Positions 20,147-30,422 of a stretch of DNA of 64,000 bases are shown piece after piece (positions within the stretch are counted from its first letter, which is position 1; each line of letters starts with the position of its first letter). The stretch is from Plumapathes pennacea (taxonomy: Eukaryota; Cnidaria; Anthozoa; Antipatharia; Myriopathidae). The translations under genes were made by a program, and so were the position numbers. The stretch covers positions 12,542,184-12,606,183 of the forward strand of contig OZ038471.1 in assembly GCA_964036295.1 (NCBI GenBank). Direction: 5' to 3'. Below the pieces are notes generated by a model that saw only the letters and a program-made list of their open reading frames with translations, was not told the DNA's origin and searched no databases.

Positions 20147-20860
20147 CAATCAATCCGCCGATGCATAAAGAGCTAATACCTCGGGAAGGCTCTATTGTAC
20201 TTTGTTGTTGGCTGAGCCACTAAGAAACAATAAGTTATCGACTGCATACACCTTACAGTGATGTGGACAAAAAACCCTTCACCTCATATGCAAATTCTTT
20301 CAACCATTCAAGAAGATAATGTATTAGTGTTGTAGTGGGTAGTGATAGTTTGATCAGCTTTCACCTAGACAAGCTATCAAAACTCAAATTTTCCATACCG
20401 AATGATATATCTCAGGTAAGAAAACTGAAGGAGAAATTTGAAACTGATTCTTCTTGGGAGCGAAAGGTTGGGTGTAACAAAAATGAAACTCTCTAAATAA
20501 GGGGGTTTCCTCACAAGTGGTCCATCATTTTCATCTCTGAAATTGTAGACAGTCCATTCTAGTTCTATTTGTTTGTCACAAACTGGAATAAAGTGGCTCC
20601 TAATTTTCGACTCGTGAACCGTTTACTCCCTCAAGTGAAAATTATACTAATCAACTTCAATTTTCTCCTGCAGTTTCTCATCAGAGATATGTGATACAGT
20701 GCGGAGAATTTGCTGCTTGCTAATTCAATCAAACGAAAGGTGATTCACTTATCAATTCTTACTATATCATTCATACATTTTTTTCTTCAATGATTAGGAG
20801 AATTTGTATTTTGAGCTGTATTTTTTTTATGCAGGACTTTACTGGGCTCTGCTCATCAGA
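19212..20860. other. Upstream region of TPR-CHAT gene, no gene seen
   Basis: AT-rich DNA with a pure poly-A tract of about 32 at 20,110-20,141 and, around 20,320-20,830, degenerate repeat sequence (AGATATATCA-like and TCTCCTGCAGTTTCTCATC motifs) that recurs near 34,700-34,900. It presumably includes the TPR-CHAT promoter, but no TATA box or initiator could be assigned. Confidence 0.5.
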
Positions 20861-21495
20861 GATGCCCAAGGGATTATTAAATTATTCTGCCATAAAAGGA
20901 AAAACAACAACAACAAAACAAAAAATTCGGCGAAATTAAACACAAAGCCAGTGTCGGGAAACTGGGTACGAAGAATATCGTGAGCCGACGCTCAACGGCA
21001 GCGGTTTATCTTGGGAAAGTATAAATTCAAGATGGCGGAAGGAATGCAACCGTTCGAAACTTATGACATTTCTGGCCTTACAGAAGGACGAGGCCACGGC
21101 TAAATGGTTACCTGTGATTAATACAGCCTGGGAAAGCTCTCTTTGAAGACCAAGTTATTAAAGACGTAGCTCATTTTGATATGTACGAGGATGAAATTAG
21201 CCATCGTTCAAGAAATGAGAATCAATTCCATTTCCAAGACAGAACAGGGGAGTGAGTGAAGAGTGTCTGAGCGAGTGAAACGACCTGGGATTGCCACAAC
21301 GGCAAGAAAATACACGTTGAAACAAGGTATGTAAGTTTCGGTTTCATTATTCCGTAAAATTCGAGTTTAGTGTATATTCCATATAACGTGCGAATATTTC
21401 ATGTAAGTAAAAGCCAAAGTAATGCTTGGTTACCTCACAGGCAGCCCAGGCTTCAGAGGTCTGTCTGTCTGTCACGCAGTGATATATGTGATACC
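20861..21495 (+). repeat. 640-bp dispersed repeat, copy 2
   Basis: Direct copy of 2,150-2,795 with scattered substitutions. Here the sequence after the repeat is not interrupted by the 1.5-kb element, so this copy preserves the empty target site. Confidence 0.85.
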
Positions 21496-21506
21496 TTTGT
21501 TATTAT

Positions 21507-21672
21507 GAAAAACATGACTGTTGGTGATTATAAAGAAATGTATGAGTTTTTTTGGTCATTCACTGAGAGGTATAGTCTTCGGGAACTGTGGTAAACCTAA
21601 ACAGTGGCACTGCCACTCGGTTAAAGACCAAAATCCCCATACATTTCTTTATAATTATTAACAATCATGAGT
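21507..21672. mobile_element. 165-bp foldback MITE
   Basis: The left arm contains GATTATAAAGAAATGTATG. The right arm is its reverse complement (CATACATTTCTTTATAAT). The centre is ACAGTGGCACTGCCACT. It is the compact relative of the split unit at 4,321-6,530. Confidence 0.8.
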
Positions 21673-22600
21673 ATCACATATCACTGCATGACAGACAGAA
21701 AGACTCCCAAAGCCTGGGCTGCCTGTGGCTACCTGTTTAGATATAGACCACTGTGGCATTTTAAGTGTGAAAGTTTACAGCTTCCTCTTTCTGGTATTCC
21801 CTGGATTTGTTTATGTGGCAATATACTTGTTTTGGAAATTTGTCTCAGGTTGAACACAAAGAAAAAATATTTAGATCTTTGTACTGACCTGACAATAGTC
21901 AGAATTGCTGCTGAAATGTGTGAAACAAATCTTTACTGGCTAGATAAGTAATAGATTTTTCTGCTCCTCTTTAATAGCTACAAAAGATATATGTTCAATG
22001 TACTGTAGCTCCTTTTCAATGATAATCCAAATCACCATTTAGATGAAGCTATTGTTAGATTTAGCTGTCAAGGCAGGAAGCCGTCTGGAAAAGCATTTTT
22101 CTAGCTGTTGACTTGGCACTTAGTGACATTTATTAAATATTACTAATAAATAGTGCAGATAGCTAAGTGTGACCAGCATGGGAGACAGCTAGGTATTTCG
22201 GCTTATACTTCTTGCCGCACTTGATCGGGTCTTTTTGAGAGTCTAATCTGATTAACTCATCCTTCAAATTCTTTTCATATACATTTCTATTCTCTGTATG
22301 TCCAGCATTCTTGGTTAATTGTCCTACAACTTTTGTTTAAATGTTGTGATGCCGCAGAAACTTTGTCGCTGTCATAGTCCTTGGAAGTGTGTTTTTCGGT
22401 GCAATCTTTGTGACTAATATTACACAGAAATGACTTTCAAATCAGGGGCAACGGTTTTATAGTGATTGGTTTTTTGCAGTGAAAAAAATTACAATAGTTA
22501 GACACGCTTGCTCTTAAATCTTGTGCATCAGCCGAGAAGTCTCCAACTTACTTTAATTATTTTTAGGCCTTTAATCCTTCCATGCAAAACCTTGCATGGA
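21673..22600. other. Non-coding stretch, nothing supportable
   Basis: No gene recognised. A segment at about 22,350-22,490 (CCTTGGAAGTGTGTTTTTCGG, ATTGGTTTTTTGCAGTGAAA) recurs in degenerate form at about 30,985-31,110, on the other side of the LINE nest. Confidence 0.5.
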
Positions 22601-22606
22601 AGCAGG

Positions 22607-22640
<34 letters not shown>

Positions 22641-22659
22641 TAATAATAATAATAATAAC

Positions 22660-22711
<52 letters not shown>

Positions 22712-22745
22712 TAATAATAATAACAATAATAATGATAATAATAAT
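22607..22745 (+). repeat. TAA microsatellite, LINE 3' tail
   Basis: About 45 TAA units with occasional TGA and ACA variants. On the minus strand it reads ATT repeats directly downstream of LINE-derived 3' sequence, consistent with the simple-repeat tail of a CR1/L2-like retrotransposon. Confidence 0.85.
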
Positions 22746-23807
22746 ATGTAGTTAATAATAAATAAGTATTTGGAGCTTCATATGAGGTCTCAATGCTCTT
22801 ACAGATAAGCCTAACAGCTAGAAATCCTAAAAAATAACAACCTTACAAATAAAGATACAGTAGAAACCAGCTACAGAGAAAGTTTTGTTTACATTATAAT
22901 AAGTCATAGTAAATTATAAAACCTATTCTAGTGTTTATTATAACCATTAAAACTATATATAAACTAATGAGAACTGAAAAGACGAGTCTTACAGGCTGAT
23001 TTAGAATTTTTCAAAGAATCAATACGTCTAACATTTTCTGGTAATGAGTTCCATAACTTAGTGGTGGCAACAGAGAAGGCCCTATCACCATAATGTATTT
23101 TACAGTATGATATTTCGGAATAGCTAACAGGTTACGGTTCAGCGATCTTAAATTATGCGTAAGCTTGTACCGGTTCAATAGTTAAGTAGTATAAACGAGA
23201 GCCAGACCATGTAAAGCCTAAAAGTAACTAGACTGGCATTGCCAGTGAGCTCGCGGCGTGAGTTGTGTCGAGACCAGAATATACTAAAATGGAAAGTAGG
23301 GAACTCCCAAGAGAGACTTCCAGTTTCTCACCAGAAAAATATCACACAGTTATAGAGAACTTGGCTGTTGACACCTTGCTCAAATGAAACTTGATTAAAC
23401 TATAAATTATCATTACAACACTCATACACTTGCTTCTTAAAGGTTGAGCGACCCTGCATTTTGAGAATGCGTGACATCTTTTTATGCACAATTGATTTTT
23501 GACAGTTTGACTTCGACTCTTATTTCTAACGAGAGGCCACGATCAATCCAGCGTTCGCTTCAATACTTTTGTTTTCTTTTATTAACTGAATACGTTTCTT
23601 CTATCAGGCTTTCGAGTTTTCGTGTTCTGTAACAAGCGAGGAATGTAACACGACACTTGTTTAGGTGTGTTCAGTCATTTGTGAACTGCAAACTCAATGC
23701 TCAGGACTATTTCGGTGTATTTTTCATATCTGGTATACAATGACCATTGCGAAACAAAGGCTACATGATCGAATGAAAGAAACATTTTAACAGGCAAAGT
23801 ACAATAA

Positions 23808-24024
23808 TGTAACGCAATACGTTAGTTAGTTAGTTAGTTAGTTATTAGGTTAATGATCCATCCTGATTGACCGCTGGCAGACGCCACGTTGTTCTTGCGT
23901 AATGTAATCGGATCTAGGTAGCGCATTCCTAAAAAATAAACCAGTTGATTTTCTCTCTGATCTGCGCTAGTGCTTTTGTTGCAACTGCGGCCGTTAATCT
24001 ATATTCACTCGGAAAAACGTTACA
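23808..24024 (+). repeat. 5' LTR, 217 bp
   Basis: TGTAACG...CGTTACA with 7-bp inverted ends. It contains a GTTA tandem array that is two units shorter than in the 3' LTR. Confidence 0.96.
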
Positions 24025-24025
24025 T

Positions 24026-24036
24026 TGGTGGCAGCG
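24026..24036 (+). promoter_or_regulatory. Primer binding site (TGGTGGCAGCG)
   Basis: Starts one base after the 5' LTR with the obligatory TGG complementary to a tRNA CCA end. Which tRNA primes was not determined. Confidence 0.75.
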
Positions 24037-24068
24037 GTTAACAATGGCAAACGTACACACAAATACTG

Positions 24069-25307
24069 ATGACCCGGAGGTCACCTTTGGACCGCTCGAA
24101 ACCGGTAAGCGTTTCGGCACAGCAGACCTGGCCGCGACACGTGTGGACTTCGGACGAGATGACGAAAAGCCATCGCGAAGACATGGCTGACATCACCGCA
24201 CAGTTCTCGAGGGCACTGGAAGAGCAACGACTGCTGCACACGGAGGAGACTCGGGAACTTCGAGCAGAGATTTTCCATCTCAAGTCACTCGAGCGGAGCC
24301 ATGTGCAACCCAAGCCCCCTCCGCCAACTCAACCTGCGTCGACCCAGTCCCCACCCTCATTCGTGGACTGCCACGACGAATTGGCAGATCATCTGGACCA
24401 GCTCCAAACCATGGCAGAGGCAATGAAGGAGACAGCTTCGCGCCCACCAAAGCCAAGCACTGGGAAAAATACGTTCGGAAAGTCGCTGAAGCCAAACACA
24501 TTCGATGGCAACAATTCCTGGGAGGACTACAAAGCCCAGTTCGACCTAATCGCGGAGCTGAATGGCTGGGAGGATGAGACCAAAGCAGTTTACTTGGCGG
24601 CGAGCTTAAAGGGTCACGCCCAGGCCGTCCTCGGGGACCTCAACGAGCACAGTAGGCGGGACTTCAATTCTCTGGTCGCCGCGTTGAGTTCCCGGTTTGG
24701 AGCGGAACACCAAACTGAACTGTACCGGACACAATTAAAAACGTTACTCCGGAAGAAGGACCAGACACTGCCCGAACTTGCACAAACGACGAGGAGGTTA
24801 ACCCGTCAAGCGTACCCCGAGGCAACTGAAGTTACAAGGGAAACACTGGCCCGAGATCACTTTATAGACGCGCTTCCGGACCCAGACGTCCGCTGGCGCA
24901 TCCAGCAGACACGGCCAAAATCCCTAAAGGACGCACTGACGACGGCAGTCGAACTGGAGGCATTCCAGCTAGCCAACCTCCAACGGGGTCAAGCGACTAG
25001 AGCCGTAGTTCCTGCCCCCCAGGATGAGACGACCGAACGTTCCGCTAGCGCAAACACTGCGACATCTGAGAGAAACCCCCTCGACCAGAAGCTAGACACC
25101 ATGGCTGAACTCCTCCAGTCTTTAGTGGTTTCCCTTCAAAGTCCACGACGTTCGCCTGGACGGCAGAACTCTCCCGCACGCTGCTGGACATGTGGAAAAG
25201 CTGGACATTTGCAGAGAAACTGCCAGGAGACCCCCGACCAGAACCAGAACCAGGGAAACGGAAGACAGCCGGATTCGAGGGCCAGAACCCGGCAACACCG
25301 AGACTGA
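24069..25307 (+). CDS. gag: Gag polyprotein of Ty3/gypsy element
   Basis: 412 codons. It forms the particle that packages element RNA in the cytoplasm. An N-terminal helical/coiled-coil-like stretch (EEQRLLHTEETRELRAEIF) and a proline-rich linker are followed by a capsid-like region (FDGNNSWEDYKAQFDLIAEL, then RETLARDHFIDALPDP). Near the C-terminus is one CCHC zinc knuckle, CWTCGKAGHLQRNC. The ATG at 24,069 is the first in this frame. An earlier ATG at 24,044 opens a different frame of 48 codons that overlaps it (see findings). The C-terminus overlaps pol by about 120 nt and contains the slippery heptamer at 25,253-25,259. Confidence 0.92.
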   Translation: MTRRSPLDRSKPVSVSAQQTWPRHVWTSDEMTKSHREDMADITAQFSRALEEQRLLHTEETRELRAEIFHLKSLERSHVQPKPPPPTQPASTQSPPSFVDCHDELADHLDQLQTMAEAMKETASRPPKPSTGKNTFGKSLKPNTFDGNNSWEDYKAQFDLIAELNGWEDETKAVYLAASLKGHAQAVLGDLNEHSRRDFNSLVAALSSRFGAEHQTELYRTQLKTLLRKKDQTLPELAQTTRRLTRQAYPEATEVTRETLARDHFIDALPDPDVRWRIQQTRPKSLKDALTTAVELEAFQLANLQRGQATRAVVPAPQDETTERSASANTATSERNPLDQKLDTMAELLQSLVVSLQSPRRSPGRQNSPARCWTCGKAGHLQRNCQETPDQNQNQGNGRQPDSRARTRQHRD

Positions 25308-27823
25308 ACAGGCCCCACCAGACCCCCCTGCGAGTAAACACGACAACGGAAAACGGACTATTCGTAAAAGGAACTATCGGCGGTGTTCAGACAAACTTCC
25401 TGGTAGACACAGGTTCTAACATTACCATTGTAACACCTGAGGTCTACCAGAAGATTCCCGAGTTGGTGCGCCCTGCCTTAGAGAACGTTGTCTCGACTAT
25501 GTTGTTGGCTGATGGGCGTTCGCTTCCCTTCGCTGGCAAAGCAGCTATCCAAATGCAGCTGGGGCACACAGACGTTGTTCATGAAGTCTGGGTTGCTGAC
25601 ATTGGGCTGGGCGGGATTCTTGAAATGGACTTGATGCGCAGACTAGGGTGTGAGCTTAAATGCAACCGAGGCAACTACCAGCTCATTCTACCAGGAGGAA
25701 GTGTGAAATGTGCACAAAACCTGCTTGGAACCACATGCTGTCGTGTTGCAGTGGGTAAAACCGTCGTGGTACCACCAGGGGCAGAGATGATTGTACCAGG
25801 GAAGTACATGCAACCGAGTATGGCGGCTGGTCCTGGGGTGCTAGAAGGCGCCGAACAATTTGTCAAACGAAACAACTTGCTGGTAGCCAAAACCCTGGTT
25901 GACATGGGAAAGAAAGACGTCCCCTTGCGGCTGTTCAACCCAACTTCAAAACATCAAACGGTGCATAAAGACACAACCGTAGCGTGGTGTGAGCCTGTAC
26001 CTGAAGTGTTGGATGCCAGCGATGCAACGATCACAGTCGCTTCATGTCAGAAACCCGATGGCTGCATGGCAACGGATGCACGTACAGATGTGCCCGACTT
26101 TCTGAAAGACTTGCTGAACCGGAGCTCTCAGCATCTTGACGCTGGTCAGCGAGAGGAGGTCGCAGCTCTTCTGACAGAATTCTCTGATGTGTTCGCCTCC
26201 TCAGACGATGACTTGGGTAGGACCGGAATTGTGAAACACCGGATAGATACTGGAGGGGCAAAGCCGATTCGACAGCCAGCGAGACGGATGCCTATACACC
26301 AGAAGAAAGAAGCAGAGGCGGAGGTAAAGAAGATGCTTGAAAGAGGAGTGATAGAACAGTCTTCTAGCCCGTGGGCTTCCCCGATAGTTCTCGTGAAGAA
26401 AAAGGATGGATCCACTCGCTTCTGTGTTGACTATCGCAGACTAAATGACGTAACAATCAAGGACTCCTATCCACTGCCGCGGATAGACGATTCATTAGAC
26501 GCTCTTGCTGGATCAGAATGGTTTTCGACACTTGACCTGAAGAGTGGCTACTGGCAAGTGGAGATGGAGGAGGGAGATAAGGCAAAGACGGCATTCACTG
26601 CCGGGTCGGGGCTCTATCAGTTTAGAGTGATGCCTTTCGGACTTGCAAATGCGCCCGCAACCTTTGAGCGCCTGATGGAACGAGTGCTCTCCGGCCTGCT
26701 GCCAGAACTGTGCTTAGTCTACCTGGACGACTTAATCATCCATGGCAAGCACTTCAAGGACGAACTGAAGCGACTGAGGAACGTCTTCCTGCGTCTACGA
26801 GCCGCACGCTTGAAGCTGAGTGCCAACAAGTGCCACTTGTTCCAGAGGCGTGTGTCGTATCTGGGACACATTGTCAGCAAAGACGGGGTGTCCACGGATC
26901 CTTCTAAGATCAGGTCTGTTGTGGAATGGCCCATTCCCCAAACAGTAGCACAGGTGCGGAGCTTTTTAGGACTCTGTTCTTACTACAGGCGCTTTGTACA
27001 AGGATTTGCAGATGTTGCCAAACCACTGTACAAGCTAACAGAGCAGAGCAACAGGCCATTCCAGTGGACCAGTGAAAGCGACGAGGCATTCCGGAAGCTC
27101 AAGGAAGCGATGACGCATGCACCTGTCCTGGCGTACCCAACTTGTGAGGGACCCTTCGTGCTGGATACAGATGCTAGCAATCAAGGGATAGGAGCTGTGT
27201 TGTCGCAGTTACAGGACGGGAAGGAGCGTGTGGTTGCGTACTACAGTAGAGTGCTGCACAAGGCGGAAAGAAGATATTGCGTGACGAGGAAAGAGCTCTT
27301 GGGTGTGGTCGAAGGCGTGCGCAACTTCCACCACTATCTGTACGGTAGAAAGTTTCTTGTGCGCACAGACCATGGAGCCCTCCAGTGGCTGTTGAACTTT
27401 AGAAATCCAGAAGGACAACTAGCCAGGTGGTTGGAACAGCTGGGCACGTATGATTTTGAAATCCAACATCGACCAGGCAAGCACCACGGAAATGCGGATG
27501 CACTGTCGAGGAGACCCTGTGGAGCCTGCAAGTACTGTGCGAATGCGGAGCGAAAAGGGAATTTCGCAACCAAGGAGATGCGGAGCTGTGAATGTGGCGG
27601 AGCAACGAGTGCGACCGAACCGACCAAGCATGGCATGGGTGAGGAAGAGACAGAGAGCCTGGTGGAGGCCAGTCCTGCGGCAACGTTGTGCGCCGTGCAG
27701 ACCAGAAGCACAACGACATCCGCCAAGCTGGCGACAGACGGAGAAGTAGCACGTCCAGCTCAGACAAAGAGCCAAGCATGCCCGTGTCCTGGAACAACAC
27801 ACAGTTGCGAAAGGCACAATTAG
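25190..27823 (+). CDS. pol: Pol part 1: protease, reverse transcriptase, RNase H
   Basis: Expressed as a -1 fusion to Gag; the listed start is only the first start-like codon of the frame, since translation enters at about 25,259. Order: aspartic protease (FLVDTGSNITIV), RT (FSTLDLKSGYWQ; catalytic YLDD in CLVYLDDLIIHG) and RNase H (FVLDTDASNQGIGAVL, YSRVLHKAERRY, VRTDHGALQWL). It ends shortly after the GNADALSRRP motif that marks the end of RNase H, then drifts into a Ser/Thr-rich linker and a stop at 27,821-27,823. Integrase continues in the next -1 frame, so the natural polyprotein is broken here in this copy or uses a second recoding event. Confidence 0.93.
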   Translation: MWKSWTFAEKLPGDPRPEPEPGKRKTAGFEGQNPATPRLNRPHQTPLRVNTTTENGLFVKGTIGGVQTNFLVDTGSNITIVTPEVYQKIPELVRPALENVVSTMLLADGRSLPFAGKAAIQMQLGHTDVVHEVWVADIGLGGILEMDLMRRLGCELKCNRGNYQLILPGGSVKCAQNLLGTTCCRVAVGKTVVVPPGAEMIVPGKYMQPSMAAGPGVLEGAEQFVKRNNLLVAKTLVDMGKKDVPLRLFNPTSKHQTVHKDTTVAWCEPVPEVLDASDATITVASCQKPDGCMATDARTDVPDFLKDLLNRSSQHLDAGQREEVAALLTEFSDVFASSDDDLGRTGIVKHRIDTGGAKPIRQPARRMPIHQKKEAEAEVKKMLERGVIEQSSSPWASPIVLVKKKDGSTRFCVDYRRLNDVTIKDSYPLPRIDDSLDALAGSEWFSTLDLKSGYWQVEMEEGDKAKTAFTAGSGLYQFRVMPFGLANAPATFERLMERVLSGLLPELCLVYLDDLIIHGKHFKDELKRLRNVFLRLRAARLKLSANKCHLFQRRVSYLGHIVSKDGVSTDPSKIRSVVEWPIPQTVAQVRSFLGLCSYYRRFVQGFADVAKPLYKLTEQSNRPFQWTSESDEAFRKLKEAMTHAPVLAYPTCEGPFVLDTDASNQGIGAVLSQLQDGKERVVAYYSRVLHKAERRYCVTRKELLGVVEGVRNFHHYLYGRKFLVRTDHGALQWLLNFRNPEGQLARWLEQLGTYDFEIQHRPGKHHGNADALSRRPCGACKYCANAERKGNFATKEMRSCECGGATSATEPTKHGMGEEETESLVEASPAATLCAVQTRSTTTSAKLATDGEVARPAQTKSQACPCPGTTHSCERHN
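25253..25315 (+). promoter_or_regulatory. Programmed -1 frameshift signal (slippery site plus pseudoknot)
   Basis: The heptamer G GGA AAC at 25,253-25,259 is in the gag frame required for a -1 slip. After an 8-nt spacer comes a stem GCCGG (25,268-25,272) with CCGGC (25,289-25,293). Loop bases GGGCC (25,279-25,283) can pair with GGCCC (25,311-25,315), giving an H-type pseudoknot. The gag stop is at 25,305-25,307. pol lies in the -1 frame. Confidence 0.82.
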
Positions 27824-29280
27824 CTGACCAGGAACTCAGACCATTAATTGAGTGGAAGGAGACAGGCGGAAAGCGCCCCGAATGGTCTGACGTCTCCCAC
27901 GCGAAAGCAGAAGTTAAATGCTATTGGGCTCAGTGGGACCGCTTGTACCTGAAAGATGGAGTACTCTATCGGCGATGGGAGTCTGATCGTGGGGACGAAA
28001 TCACGTGGCAGCTGGTTGTACCATTGACGCTAAGGGCTGATATCATGCGACAGCTCCATGACAGTAAGACAGCAGGCCATCTGGGAATCAGTAAGACCCT
28101 GGCAAAGGTGCGCGAGCTATTCTACTGGCGAGGTTGTGGAGGGGATGTCAGACGATGGTGCCAGAGCTGCGACATGTGCGCTTCAAGGAACAGACCCCAG
28201 AAAACACCGAAGGCGCCAATGAAGACATACAATGTTGGTGCACCCCTTGAGAGAGTTGCCTTAGATGTTCTTGGTCCACTGCCGGAAAGTGATCGGGGCA
28301 ACAAGTACATCCTGGTAGTCGCCGATTACTTCACCAAATGGACCGAGGCCTATTCCATGCCCAACCAGGAAGCAACAACGGTGGCTAAACTCCTAGTAGA
28401 AGAGTTTGTGGTCAGGTTTGGGGTCCCCAGACAACTCCATTCGGATCAGGGACGAAATTTTGAATCTGCCGTGTTCCAAGAGATGTGCCTGTTGCTCGAC
28501 ATCGACAAGACTAGAACTACTCCCCTCAGACCACAATCTGATGGCATGGTCGAGAGATACAACCGAACCCTGGAGAACATGCTGTCAAAATTTGTGGCCG
28601 AAAACCAGAGGGATTGGGACGAACACTTGCCGTTCGTTATGATGACTTACCGATCGTCGGTACACGAAACCACCGGATGCAGTCCAAGCGAGTTAATGCT
28701 GGGAAGAAACTTACGCCTGCCCGTCGATCTGCTGTTTTCCAGGCCTCAGGAGGAAACCCTCCATTCCCCCACGGAGTACGCGCACAAGCTTCAGCAGCGA
28801 ATAGAGAAGGCACACGACTTTGCGCGAGAGACACTCAAAATCGAGAGCGAGAGGCAGAAGAGGCATTACGACCACCGGGTGGACCAATGCCTGTACAACG
28901 TGGAAGACGCGGTTTGGTTACACAATCCTACGAGGAAGAAAGGCATCACCCCAAAGTTACAACGTCCTTGGGGTGGGCCTTACTTGGTGACCAAACGCAT
29001 AAGCGACGTGGTGTACCGCATCCAGCTAACTGAGAGGGCAAAACCTAAAGTGGTGCACTTCGACCGACTGAAGCCCTACACTGGCACGAATCCCCCGACC
29101 TGGCTCAATCCAGAGGCTCCGGAAGACCAGCAAGGACCGGGCGGACCAGAAATGGCAGGGAAGTCAAAGGCCCTATCCAACTCGCCAAGCCGCACACACG
29201 CGCCCCGAGTGCCAACTAGACCGCGGCGTACAGTCAAACCACCCAGATGGACACAAAACTATGTGCTGGGCTCGGAATAA
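27688..29280 (+). CDS. pol: Pol part 2: integrase
   Basis: Inserts the element cDNA into host DNA. It contains an HHCC zinc domain (HDSKTAGHLGISKTL through CQSCDMCASRN), then a DDE core with D in ALDVLGPLPE, D in HSDQGRNFES and E in DGMVERYNRTLE, then a C-terminal region with the common VVHFDRLKPY motif. No chromodomain was recognised. The listed start is a GTG in the overlap with the preceding frame and is unlikely to be a real initiation site; this is the distal part of pol. Confidence 0.92.
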   Translation: MRRADQKHNDIRQAGDRRRSSTSSSDKEPSMPVSWNNTQLRKAQLADQELRPLIEWKETGGKRPEWSDVSHAKAEVKCYWAQWDRLYLKDGVLYRRWESDRGDEITWQLVVPLTLRADIMRQLHDSKTAGHLGISKTLAKVRELFYWRGCGGDVRRWCQSCDMCASRNRPQKTPKAPMKTYNVGAPLERVALDVLGPLPESDRGNKYILVVADYFTKWTEAYSMPNQEATTVAKLLVEEFVVRFGVPRQLHSDQGRNFESAVFQEMCLLLDIDKTRTTPLRPQSDGMVERYNRTLENMLSKFVAENQRDWDEHLPFVMMTYRSSVHETTGCSPSELMLGRNLRLPVDLLFSRPQEETLHSPTEYAHKLQQRIEKAHDFARETLKIESERQKRHYDHRVDQCLYNVEDAVWLHNPTRKKGITPKLQRPWGGPYLVTKRISDVVYRIQLTERAKPKVVHFDRLKPYTGTNPPTWLNPEAPEDQQGPGGPEMAGKSKALSNSPSRTHAPRVPTRPRRTVKPPRWTQNYVLGSE

Positions 29281-29397
29281 TATAAAATGACATTGAGCTG
29301 ATGATTCTTGTTCTTCCAAGTTGTTATTTTTCATTGATTACATTATTGTCTGTTGTTGTTATTTGTTGGCCTGATATGAGGACATATCCCTTTTTTC

Positions 29398-29411
29398 AAG
29401 GGAGGGAGTAA
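29398..29411 (+). promoter_or_regulatory. Polypurine tract
   Basis: The purine-rich AAGGGAGGGAGTAA (one T) lies directly upstream of the 3' LTR, the expected plus-strand primer site. Confidence 0.8.
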
Positions 29412-29424
29412 TGTAACGAAATAC

Positions 29425-29456
<32 letters not shown>

Positions 29457-29636
29457 TTAGGCTAATGATCCATCCTGATTGACCGCTGGCAGACGCCACG
29501 TTGTTCTTGCGTAATGTAATCGGATCTAGGTAGCGCATTCCTAAAAAATAAACAAGTTGATTCTCTCTCTGATCTGCGCTAGTGCTTTTGTTGCAACTGC
29601 GGCCGTTAATCTATATTCACTCGGAAAAACGTTACA
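29412..29636 (+). repeat. 3' LTR, 225 bp
   Basis: Identical to the 5' LTR except for four substitutions and two extra GTTA units. Confidence 0.96.
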
Positions 29637-30054
29637 ATAAGCAGAAGAATTTTATGAGAGGCAACAGATGTCATGTACAAAGTAAAGCATAAATCGCCAT
29701 TGTTTTGCGGCTAAAGCTCATCGTAGCTTTGGTTTCCGTTTTCGGCCTGTTATCTTCCCAGAAGTATTTCGTGCCGCCACAGAAAGTTTCGTCGGGACTA
29801 AATATTTAGCGGCGATAGAGAAATTTGCAATCCCCGAGCGGTATCCATCAAACATTTGTTTACGGCTATTCTCAAAGCTTCTGCGGTGAACTTAAGAACA
29901 CAAGCCAAAATCGTTCCCTAAAATCCAGTTTATCCATGCATGTTCCACAGAGCCCAGTGGTGTTGAGTTTGGATGCTGCGATGCAGTAGCTTTTACACAC
30001 AAGTAACGAGCAATTCACTGGCCACATCTCGAGTTGTTTAGCGAAGTCAATTGC

Positions 30055-30422
30055 ATACATACATACATAGACACATATTTATTGATGCTCCCCTCAAGGG
30101 GCTTTTCAGCAACAATTTGGCTTCGCCATTTTACTGTGGAGTACAGGCACTGAGGGTGGTCACTGCCAGAGATTTGTTTACGTCCTCAGTGGTTCTTTTA
30201 CGTCCCCCCTGTCATCAAGTATAGAAGTATCTAGGGAGACGGGACCTCCATTTTACGTAGTCAGCCGAGCCAAGTGAAGATCTTACCATTTGCTGTTAGA
30301 AACAAAGGCAGCATCTTTTCTTCAGTTATTTTAAGATCTGAGTGCTGGTCCGGCCGGGGTTCGAACCCGCGACCTCCCGCACGAAAGACCGGCACTCAAC
30401 CAACTGAGCCAGCCGGGCGGCG
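30055..30422 (-). repeat. tRNA-derived SINE-like unit, copy 2
   Basis: Minus-strand copy of about 2,917-3,276. The tRNA-like head is at 30,346-30,422 with both pol III boxes intact. The body ends in a CATA/ATGT simple repeat at about 30,055-30,068. It is part of the 1.5-kb element in both places, so it was present before that element moved. Confidence 0.75.

Larger units (their letters stand above)
23808..29636 (+). mobile_element. Ty3/gypsy LTR retrotransposon, young
   Basis: 5,829 bp bounded by direct LTRs beginning TGTAACG and ending CGTTACA. ATAA on both sides (23,804-23,807 and 29,637-29,640) is the visible target duplication (4 bp; a fifth base is ambiguous). The order gag, protease, RT, RNase H, integrase is that of Ty3/gypsy (Metaviridae). 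No envelope-like frame is present. The LTRs differ by four substitutions plus two GTTA units, so insertion was recent. Confidence 0.96.

Noticed and set aside
22508-22714. Poly-Ile frame
   Set aside because: Translation of the TAA tail of the LINE.
24038-24501. Minus-strand frames within gag and pol, and others up to 28,834
   Set aside because: Shadows of the strongly GC-biased gag-pol coding strand; no recognisable domains.
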